From Candidatus Omnitrophota bacterium (GTDB lineage Bacteria; Omnitrophota; Omnitrophia; Omnitrophales; Danuiimicrobiaceae), in assembly GCA_016206945.1 (NCBI GenBank), contig JACQQP010000042.1:1-7910 (forward strand): 7,910 nucleotides of DNA, in the 5' to 3' direction. The notes beneath the pieces were generated by a model, which had not been told where the DNA came from, ran no database searches, and saw nothing but the letters and a program-made list of their open reading frames with translations. This document shows positions 1 to 5,061 of the stretch, piece by piece; positions within the stretch are counted from its first letter, which is position 1; every line of letters begins with the position of its first letter. A program made the position numbers and the translations under genes.

Positions 1-1537
1 ATTTTTGAGTGATCCCTTCCGAATGGAAACCGCCGGTGACGACAACGGAGATCTTGGCTTTCTTCTCATGCAAAGTACGGAGGAGGTTTTCAAACAGGGT
101 TTGATCACGCTGGGTGGCTAATTCATAGAAGCGAAAATGGTCAATGAATAGAGATTTCAGATGAGCGAATCGGCGAAACGATGTATCGGCGTATGGGCGA
201 ATATTCTCCGATTCTCCGATACGCCCATTCACCCATTCTTGAAGCTGCTGCCATTCTCCGTGAACCAACTCAAGTTCCTTCAAATTCCTCAGCATCTGAA
301 GCGTATGAAGATCTTTGAGGAACTCTCTTTCTTCCTGTGTTTTCGGCAATATTTGCCTCAACTCACCTTCAAGTGCTTCAAGTTGATCAAAGAGCCTTGT
401 TCCTTTAATGGAAGAAAGAGTTTTTGCATACGTCGTCGAAGGTTTCAAAACTTCTGGAACTTCCATTGAAAAATTGACTTCGCGCGCCACTTCCTTCATG
501 CGCTTGACGAGCATTCCTTGAGCCAGATGCCCAAGGCGCTCGAGCTGAATCATCTGATTCAGCTCCATCTGCTCCTCGCGCGGAAGCCGAGCGAGCACTT
601 TCTTTTGGAAGGCTCGGATCAGGAGCGTCAAGGCGGTGTCATAATCTTCACCTTTAAACCGTTTCTCACCTTCTTCCAAATCAATAATCTTAGCCAGCTC
701 AGGGTATTGAGTTTCGAAAGCAGACTCACCCGCGCCCGATTTCAAGTATAGCTCCCGAAGCAACTTCAGATACTCGAGCAAATCAATTTCTTCCCGTCGG
801 AATAATTTGTTCTGCTCATGGAACGTTTGGGAGGAACTTGAAAGTAAAGTTTGGATCTCACCTTCCAGTTTCATTTCCATTTCATCAAGCACGCGACCAA
901 TTTCAGGCCCTTTCTGGAGGGCTTTGAGGAAAGCGTCTTTGTTCTGATTGTAGAGGGCTTGTGTCTCGATTCCGTAATATTCGGTGTCATACGCCTCATT
1001 TAAAATAGAGGCGATCTCGGCGCCCGAAAGCTCTCCCTTGTTGACATAATCATTCAAGATTTTTTCTTTGGCTCGCTCGTCAGGAAACGATTTAAAGAAA
1101 AGGCTGTCCAGCCTTCCCTCGCCTCCTTCCAAGAGAACCAACGGGAGACCATATTCCTTTTGAAAGAATTCGATGAGCTTTCTCGTATTTGTCTCGGAAT
1201 CGAAATTCGTGTGGGCGGATTGAAGGTAAATCACGAGTCCATCAGTCCACGGTCCATGGTCCACAGTCTTCTGTGTGGACTGTGGTCTATAGCCCATTGA
1301 ATCAGTTGGTATAAACATCTCTTGAATACTGCCGAGCTCCTCGGGAAGCGTCAGGGAACCAATGAGAGCCATTGGATCCACAGCTCTTGTCCCATAGCGT
1401 GGGGAAGCACTTCCCAAAGGAGGCTCAGCGTAGGTGTTCAAAGGATTTATAAATAGATTTAAAGAAGTGAAGGAAAGGAGCACAAAAAAAGCGATGAATT
1501 TTCGAAACAGAAATTTTGGAAATTTGAGTTGTCTCAT
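1..1537 (-). CDS. Large exported TraB/Tiki/EreA-like protein, 3' partial
   Basis: The frame is open from an ATG at 1537-1535 to the left edge (512 codons, no stop), so the C-terminus is missing. Residues 1-38 look like a signal peptide: basic RQLKFPKFLFRKF, a hydrophobic stretch at about 15-32, then NTYAEP with a plausible cleavage after Ala. A first conserved-looking block at 102-144 reads VIYLQSAHT (His109), then LVLLEGGEGRLD (Glu137). YYGIETQALYNQN follows at 187-199, a charged, probably helical middle runs from about 210 to 490, and VVVTGGFHSEGIT closes at 498-510 (GxxH, His505). An early histidine block followed by E and a late GxxH block is the layout of the Tiki/TraB/EreA/ChaN superfamily; membership is my inference. 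I recall similar uncharacterised exported proteins in Omnitrophota. The first motif is QSAH rather than GxxH, so activity is uncertain. Two palindromic arrays are embedded in frame (residues about 83-101 and 434-459). No good Shine-Dalgarno site is seen. Function unknown. Confidence 0.8.
   Translation of the reverse strand, partial: MRQLKFPKFLFRKFIAFFVLLSFTSLNLFINPLNTYAEPPLGSASPRYGTRAVDPMALIGSLTLPEELGSIQEMFIPTDSMGYRPQSTQKTVDHGPWTDGLVIYLQSAHTNFDSETNTRKLIEFFQKEYGLPLVLLEGGEGRLDSLFFKSFPDERAKEKILNDYVNKGELSGAEIASILNEAYDTEYYGIETQALYNQNKDAFLKALQKGPEIGRVLDEMEMKLEGEIQTLLSSSSQTFHEQNKLFRREEIDLLEYLKLLRELYLKSGAGESAFETQYPELAKIIDLEEGEKRFKGEDYDTALTLLIRAFQKKVLARLPREEQMELNQMIQLERLGHLAQGMLVKRMKEVAREVNFSMEVPEVLKPSTTYAKTLSSIKGTRLFDQLEALEGELRQILPKTQEEREFLKDLHTLQMLRNLKELELVHGEWQQLQEWVNGRIGESENIRPYADTSFRRFAHLKSLFIDHFRFYELATQRDQTLFENLLRTLHEKKAKISVVVTGGFHSEGITQK
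161..238. repeat. Inverted array of 8-bp tandem units inside the exported protein gene
   Basis: On the plus strand this splits into 8-bp units: ATGAGCGA, ATCGGCGA, AACGATGT, ATCGGCGT, ATGGGCGA, then a short AT centre, then ATTCTCCG, ATTCTCCG, ATACGCCC, ATTCACCC, ATTC. The second half is an imperfect reverse complement of the first, so the whole is a palindrome built from tandem octamers, with GAATATTC at the centre (199-206). It is read through in frame as residues about 434-459 of the host protein, giving a polar segment (NGRIGESENIRPYADTSF) between two helix-like stretches. Confidence 0.75.
1237..1290. repeat. Inverted array of 7-bp tandem units inside the exported protein gene
   Basis: Read on the minus strand the units are CTATAGA, CCACAGT, CCACACA, a GAAG centre, then ACTGTGG, ACCATGG, ACCGTGG and ACTGATGG (8 bp). 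The units on one side of the centre are reverse complements of those on the other. The array is in frame and encodes residues about 83-101 (YRPQSTQKTVDHGPWTDG). It sits directly before the first predicted strand (LVIYLQSAH), between the signal-peptide-proximal linker and the conserved domain. Confidence 0.7.
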
Positions 1538-1572
1538 AGTCGCTATGGGAACCACACCAAAAACTTGTAAGA

Positions 1573-1601
1573 ATTATACTATATTAACCAACCCTTGGTT
1601 A
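1573..1601 (-). promoter_or_regulatory. Candidate sigma70-type promoter of the exported protein gene
   Basis: On the minus strand a perfect TATAAT lies at 1578-1573, 17 bp downstream of TAACCA (1601-1596), a weak -35 with 3 of 6 consensus bases. Transcription would begin near 1566, giving a leader of about 29 nt before the ATG at 1537. The 1538-1714 gap is AT-rich, and this is the only good promoter match I saw in it. Confidence 0.45.
1585..1601. promoter_or_regulatory. Operator-like inverted repeat overlapping the promoter
   Basis: Perfect 7-bp arms TAACCAA and TTGGTTA are separated by CCC. The repeat covers the proposed -35 and most of the spacer upstream of the TATAAT box at 1573-1578, where a bound dimeric repressor would block polymerase. 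No regulator gene is present in the window, so the operator role is inferred from position only. Confidence 0.35.
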
Positions 1602-1694
1602 GCAAATTCCAAATAAGTACTTTTTAAACTTCAAAAGAAATTCTAAGTCGTTACAACCAATATTCTTAAATGGCTCAAGGATAGCTCGGTGCCA

Positions 1695-1708
1695 GTTCCA
1701 GCTGGAAC
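1695..1708. repeat. Perfect 14-bp palindrome after larB
   Basis: GTTCCAGCTGGAAC is a perfect palindrome starting 7 bp beyond the larB stop codon. No T-run follows it in the larB direction, so it is a poor intrinsic terminator. It may be a binding site or the remains of another palindromic element. Confidence 0.4.
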
Positions 1709-1714
1709 AGATTT

Positions 1715-2500
1715 TTATCTGCTGCAAATTAGGTGGGCAAAACAAGCGGCATTAAAACCTGAATCAATGTTGACTACGGCTACTCCTTGGGCACAAGAAT
1801 TAAGCATGGTCAGGAGCGGCGCGACACCCTTAAAACTAGAACCGTAACCAACACTGGTAGGTACAGCAATGACTGGTTTCGAAACCAATCCCGCCAAAAC
1901 GCTTGGAAGGGCACCTTCCATTCCGGCAATGCAAATGATGACATTCGCCTTCTCAATTTCCGGAATGTGATCCAAAAGACGGTGCAAACCCGCTACCCCT
2001 AAATCGTAAAAGGTTCTTACTTTTCTTCCCACGGCTTCAAGCGTAATCCGCGCTTCTTCAGCAATGCATATATCGCTCGTACCTGCTGTCACAATAGCAA
2101 CCGACCGATTCCTATTCAAAAAGGGGACAGGTACATTGTGCGCACAGTGTACCTGTCCCCTTTTTGTACTCGAATAAGCGATCTGCCCTTTTTTGGAATA
2201 GGAAAGTTGTTTGAATCTCCTTTCCAACTTTCGGAAGCGTCTCTCATCAAGCCGCGTAATAAGAATGGGATTGTGTTTTCTGAGTAGGGCGCTTGTGATC
2301 TGCTCAATTTGTTCCAACGATTTTCCTGGCGCATAAATTACTTCTGGAAGGTTCTTTCTTAACATCCGATGGTGATCCAGATGAGCAAAATGAAGCGACT
2401 CGTATGAGAGGTGTCGAAGGCGATCAAAGGCTTTTTTAGGCGAGAGCTTCTTCTTGGATACTCTTGCTAAAATTCCTTGAATGGCTTTCTGGGTATACAT
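1715..2500 (-). CDS. larB: LarB, pyridinium-3,5-biscarboxylic acid mononucleotide synthase
   Basis: LarB carries out the first step of nickel-pincer nucleotide synthesis for lactate racemase and related enzymes: it carboxylates nicotinic acid adenine dinucleotide and cleaves off AMP in the cytoplasm. The 261-residue product has the family's N-terminal HFAHLDHHR block (37-45), PEVIYAPGK (52-60), then the PurE-like domain: VAIVTAGTSD (134-143), AEEA, DLGVAGLHRLL (166-176), GMEGALPSVLAGL (193-205), VIAVPTSVGYGSSF (210-223) and NSC with Cys236, which matches the cysteine that binds substrate covalently in characterised LarB (Cys221 in Lactiplantibacillus, from memory). The roughly 15-residue offset fits the in-frame palindromic element encoding residues 112-128, in the linker between the two domains. 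The start is the ATG at 2500; no Shine-Dalgarno is seen because a repeat array occupies the upstream gap. LarC, LarE and LarA are not in the window. Confidence 0.93.
   Translation of the reverse strand: MYTQKAIQGILARVSKKKLSPKKAFDRLRHLSYESLHFAHLDHHRMLRKNLPEVIYAPGKSLEQIEQITSALLRKHNPILITRLDERRFRKLERRFKQLSYSKKGQIAYSSTKRGQVHCAHNVPVPFLNRNRSVAIVTAGTSDICIAEEARITLEAVGRKVRTFYDLGVAGLHRLLDHIPEIEKANVIICIAGMEGALPSVLAGLVSKPVIAVPTSVGYGSSFKGVAPLLTMLNSCAQGVAVVNIDSGFNAACFAHLICSR
2117..2166. repeat. REP/REPIN-like 50-bp palindrome inside larB
   Basis: Two 25-bp arms meet without a spacer at 2141/2142 and have a single mismatched pair (2136/2147). Each arm is AAAAAGGGGACAGGTACA followed by a TGTG end. GGGGACAGG...CCTGTCCCC palindromes are, from memory, typical of elements moved by IS200-like REP-associated tyrosine transposases. 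No such transposase is in the window. The element is read as TKRGQVHCAHNVPVPFL (residues 112-128 of LarB), and all three minus-strand frames through it lack stops. As RNA it would form a long hairpin with an A-run and a U-run, resembling a bidirectional terminator. Confidence 0.88.
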
Positions 2501-2510
2501 AAGATAAAAA

Positions 2511-2600
2511 GTTACAGGAGGATACAGAAGGTTACATGAAGTTACAAGAGGTTACGCAACTTCTTGTAACCTTTCGTAACGTTCTGCAACGTCTCGTAAC
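2511..2600. repeat. Inverted array of 10-bp tandem units between mgtC-like gene and larB
   Basis: Four units beginning GTTAC/GATAC (2511, 2521, 2531, 2541) are followed by GTTAC and GCAAC at the centre (2551-2560), then four units ending GTAAC/GCAAC (2570, 2580, 2590, 2600). The period is exactly 10 bp and the second half is an imperfect reverse complement of the first. The array fills almost all of the 107-bp gap, 7 bp from the mgtC-like stop and 10 bp from the larB start, so any promoter or leader for larB must lie in or before it. Confidence 0.88.
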
Positions 2601-2607
2601 CTTTATT

Positions 2608-3054
2608 TTACACATCGCGGGCGCCCAGTTTTCGACCGATCCAGGAAAACGCGACCAAAACAAGAAGAGTGATGATCGTGGCGATAAACGCTGCGCGGAA
2701 ATAACCCACACCGCAGGCAAGTCCAATTCCGGACGCGGTCCAAAGTCCAGCCGCCGTCGTCAAACCTTTGATCCCAGTTCCAGACCGGATAATCGTCCCG
2801 GCTCCGATAAAACCAATTCCCGTGACCACTTGTGCAGCAATGCGCCCTGGATCAACGCCCACCTGTGAACCATATACATCAAAGATATGAACCGAAACCA
2901 GCATGATCAGCGCAGAACCCAGCGAAACTAATGAGTGAGTTCTAAAGCCCGCCACTTTTCCGTGAAGCTCACGTTCAAATCCAATCAATCCTCCAAGAAC
3001 AATCGCAATTCCCAATCGCGCCACAATTTCAATGTCTGTGCTTGAAAGTTCCAT
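2608..3054 (-). CDS. MgtC/SapB family inner-membrane protein, short form
   Basis: This 148-residue integral membrane protein has about five predicted segments (near 8-25, 39-57, 71-89, 99-115, 119-138). Family blocks are clear: GGLIGFERELHGKVAGFRTH (21-40), LVSLGSAL, GRIAAQVVTGIGFIGAGTII (70-89) and KGLTTAAGLWTASGIGLACG (96-115). It lacks the C-terminal ACT-like cytoplasmic domain of Salmonella MgtC (about 230 residues), as in SapB/YhiD-type proteins. MgtC in pathogens promotes growth at low magnesium and in macrophages by inhibiting the F-type ATP synthase; the role of short forms is less clear and I do not assign one. The gene overlaps the end of tsaD by 26 bp and has a strong Shine-Dalgarno, AGGAGAGG at 3068-3061, 6 nt before the ATG. 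Unlike most neighbours it contains no palindromic element. Confidence 0.9.
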   Translation of the reverse strand: MELSSTDIEIVARLGIAIVLGGLIGFERELHGKVAGFRTHSLVSLGSALIMLVSVHIFDVYGSQVGVDPGRIAAQVVTGIGFIGAGTIIRSGTGIKGLTTAAGLWTASGIGLACGVGYFRAAFIATIITLLVLVAFSWIGRKLGARDV

Positions 3055-4093
3055 TGGTAACCTCTCCTATTTTCAAAGAAGGATCAGCAATCATTTTGTA
3101 ATCCGAACGAACTCCTTGGCGATACAAAGTATATCCAAGGCGAGCAATCATAGCCGCGTTATCTGTCGTCAATTCAAGAGGAGGTAGAAACAGTTGCATT
3201 CCCCGTATCCGAGTTTCCTGCGTCATCAAAAAACGAAGCCTCGAATTGGCACTGACACCTCCTCCGACGACCACATTATTGATGCCTTCTTCCTCACAGG
3301 CAAGAATCGTCTTCTCCACCACCCATTGCATGACAGCCTCCTGGAAACTGGCACAGAGGTCGCGGACGAATTCCCCCTCACCCTTCCCTCTCCCCCTTAA
3401 GGGGGAGAGGGTGGGGGTGAGGGGGGCATGCTCAACCAAATTCAACACGGCGGTTTTAATCCCGCTGAAACTAAAATCGAAGCGTCCCGCTTGCCTTGGT
3501 CTCGTAAACGAAAATGCCTTCGCATTCCCCTTCTGCGCCAATCGATCTATCATCGGACCTCCGGGATAACCGAGACCTAAAATCTTGGCAACCTTATCGT
3601 AGGCTTCGCCAATGGCATCGTCCACCGTTTCACCAAGAAGTTCATGACGATGATTCCGATACCGAACCAAACTGGTATGTCCGCCCGATACGATGACACC
3701 AATGAACGAGGAAGGTTTTCTCCTTCCAATGAAATTGGCTTCAAGATGCGCTTCTATGTGATTGACTCCAATGAGCGGAATGTCCATTGAGAAACTCAAG
3801 GCTTTGGCGAAAGATACGCCTACAAAAATGGATCCAATCAGACCGGGCCCGCGTGTGACCGCAACCAAGTTAATCTTTTCTGGTTTGATTCCCGCTTCTT
3901 TGAGCGCTCTTTGATAGACGTAATCGATTGCTTCAAGACAATGCCGAGATGCAATTTCAGGAACGACACCTCCAAAGGGTTTGTGCCTGAAGAGGCTTGA
4001 AGAAATAACGTTGGAGAGGATTTTGTCCTTCCCTTTCAAAACCGCACACGCGGTTTCGTCACAGGAAGTCTCAATGCCGAGTGTGTACCTCAC
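3029..4093 (-). CDS. tsaD: tRNA N6-adenosine threonylcarbamoyltransferase TsaD
   Basis: TsaD (YgjD/Kae1 family) transfers the threonylcarbamoyl group from TC-AMP to A37 of ANN-decoding tRNAs, working with TsaB and TsaE after TsaC makes TC-AMP. Visible signatures are GIETSCDETACAV (6-18), GGVVPEIASR (41-50), GPGLIGSIFVGV (82-93), the metal-binding NHIEAH (His112 and His116), VSGGHT (135-140), GEAYDKVAKILGLGYPGGP (162-180), FSFSGIKTAV (207-216), VVGGGVSAN (275-283), TDNAAMIA with metal ligand Asp311, and ADPSLKIGE near the end. At 354 residues it is a little longer than usual (about 335-345). The extra residues include PLTPTLSPLRGRGKGEGE (224-241), encoded by a palindromic element in the variable loop before FVRDLCASFQEAV. 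The start is GTG at 4093, overlapping the upstream stop by 4 bp, with AGAGGA at 4105-4100 as ribosome binding site 6 nt upstream. TsaB and TsaE are not in the window. Confidence 0.97.
   Translation of the reverse strand: MRYTLGIETSCDETACAVLKGKDKILSNVISSSLFRHKPFGGVVPEIASRHCLEAIDYVYQRALKEAGIKPEKINLVAVTRGPGLIGSIFVGVSFAKALSFSMDIPLIGVNHIEAHLEANFIGRRKPSSFIGVIVSGGHTSLVRYRNHRHELLGETVDDAIGEAYDKVAKILGLGYPGGPMIDRLAQKGNAKAFSFTRPRQAGRFDFSFSGIKTAVLNLVEHAPLTPTLSPLRGRGKGEGEFVRDLCASFQEAVMQWVVEKTILACEEEGINNVVVGGGVSANSRLRFLMTQETRIRGMQLFLPPLELTTDNAAMIARLGYTLYRQGVRSDYKMIADPSLKIGEVTNGTFKHRH
3061..3068 (-). promoter_or_regulatory. Strong ribosome binding site of the mgtC-like gene
   Basis: AGGAGAGG, 6 nt before the ATG at 3054, lies inside the last codons of tsaD. 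It fixes the start of the mgtC-like protein and implies that its translation is set up within the overlapping upstream gene. Confidence 0.75.
3373..3425. repeat. C/G-rich palindromic element inside tsaD
   Basis: CCCTCTCCCCC and GGGGGAGAGGG flank a TTAA centre, and CCCCCTCACCC and GGGTGAGGGGG-like ends extend the arms, with one small bulge. Elements at 6158-6211 and 7865-7910 share this sequence. In the minus orientation only one of the three frames is free of stops (the others meet TAA at the centre or TGA in the distal arm). That open frame is the one used by tsaD, encoding residues 224-241. Confidence 0.88.
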
Positions 4094-5061
4094 ATGAGAT
4101 CCTCTAGAGACGAAATTTCAAATCCCTCGGCTTCCAAACGCGGAATCGCTTCTTTGATGGCTGAAAGTGTATTCTCGCGATAATGTCCAATGGCGACGGC
4201 CCTTCCTACTTGTTTCGCTACCCGTGCCGCTTGTTCGATCTGCTCTTTTATATATTCAACCTCATCAACATTATCCAGAAAAACATCGCGTTGAAACGCA
4301 GGAATGCCGACTCCAAACGCCACCTGATGAGCCACCGAATTTGGATGGGTCATGCTGTCCAAGAAAAAAAGATTTCTGCGCTTCAACTCTTTAAGAATCA
4401 GATACATGAGCCCGCGATCTCTCGTGGCAAGCGAACCCATGTGATTGTTGAGGCCTGTCACACCAGGTACGCTCGCAAAATTCTGATTTAAAGTTCGCCT
4501 CACCTCGCCGGTACTCATACGGACTGAGATCGTTCCAGGACCTGGGTCATCGTCGTTCTCAGGCTCTAAAGGAAGGTGAAGGATGGTTTCAAATCCATGT
4601 TTCTTGCCTTCCTCCGCAAAGAATTTTGAGTAGGTCACCTGCGGCAAAATAGCGAGCGTGACCGGACGCTCCATCGAAAACAAAAGATCGTTATAATGCT
4701 TGTTATGACCCACATCATCGATGACAAATGCAATTCGAGGTTTCCACACCTGTTCCCCCATTGGTGTCGGATGAAACAATTCTTCCGTAACGCGGGCGGC
4801 CTCTTCTATCAGAGAGGCCTTCGGAAGTTTCGTTGGTAAAACGGCAGGAACCACGGTCGCCGGCACAGATGAAGCAATCGCTTCCTTTTTGAACGCCTTT
4901 GGCTTTTCAACCTTCTTGCGCCATTCAAGTCGATTCCCTGACCTCATTTGCCCTACGCCATAGCCAAACAAACTGCCGAGGACAAAGGTAATTACCACAA
5001 CCGGAATAATTGGATAATCTTCTAAAAACTTTTTGATTGAACCAGACTTACGCTTTGCCAC
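4090..5061 (-). CDS. Divergent polysaccharide deacetylase family protein (YibQ-like, PF04748 type)
   Basis: A predicted transmembrane anchor at about 16-37 follows a basic N-terminus, then an Ala/Pro/Lys-rich linker (about 45-100) and an extracytoplasmic domain with the order of motifs of the divergent polysaccharide deacetylase family: RIAFVIDDVGHN (Asp115, Asp116), RPVTLAILP (132-140), ETILHLPLEPE (His162), GLNNHMGS (His207), LFFLDSMT (Asp235), RDVFLDN (258-264) and AIGHYRENTL (His293). The family is related to NodB-type deacetylases but its substrate is generally unproved; an envelope glycan is the likely target. It is sometimes found near peptidoglycan-processing genes, but none is seen here. 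The length of 323 residues looks complete. The start is GTG at 5061, overlapping gatB by 14 bp, with no clear Shine-Dalgarno, so translation probably depends on coupling to gatB. The end overlaps the tsaD start by 4 bp. It contains no palindromic element. Confidence 0.92.
   Translation of the reverse strand: MAKRKSGSIKKFLEDYPIIPVVVITFVLGSLFGYGVGQMRSGNRLEWRKKVEKPKAFKKEAIASSVPATVVPAVLPTKLPKASLIEEAARVTEELFHPTPMGEQVWKPRIAFVIDDVGHNKHYNDLLFSMERPVTLAILPQVTYSKFFAEEGKKHGFETILHLPLEPENDDDPGPGTISVRMSTGEVRRTLNQNFASVPGVTGLNNHMGSLATRDRGLMYLILKELKRRNLFFLDSMTHPNSVAHQVAFGVGIPAFQRDVFLDNVDEVEYIKEQIEQAARVAKQVGRAVAIGHYRENTLSAIKEAIPRLEAEGFEISSLEDLM

Noticed and set aside
161..751. Two plus-strand open frames of 102 and 77 codons
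   Set aside because: They are antisense to the continuous 512-codon exported protein frame, have no family features, and the first begins within the 8-bp repeat array.
1434..1616. 60-codon plus-strand frame over the start of the exported protein gene
   Set aside because: It runs antisense across the signal peptide codons and the promoter and has no supporting ribosome binding site or motif.
2117..2166. Intrinsic terminator marking a gene end
   Set aside because: The hairpin with its T-run lies within larB, and conserved LarB sequence continues in frame on both sides, so it is not a gene boundary.
2511..2600. Regular repeats that could suggest a small CRISPR array
   Set aside because: The units are only 10 bp, without spacers, and invert at the centre. 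No cas gene is present.
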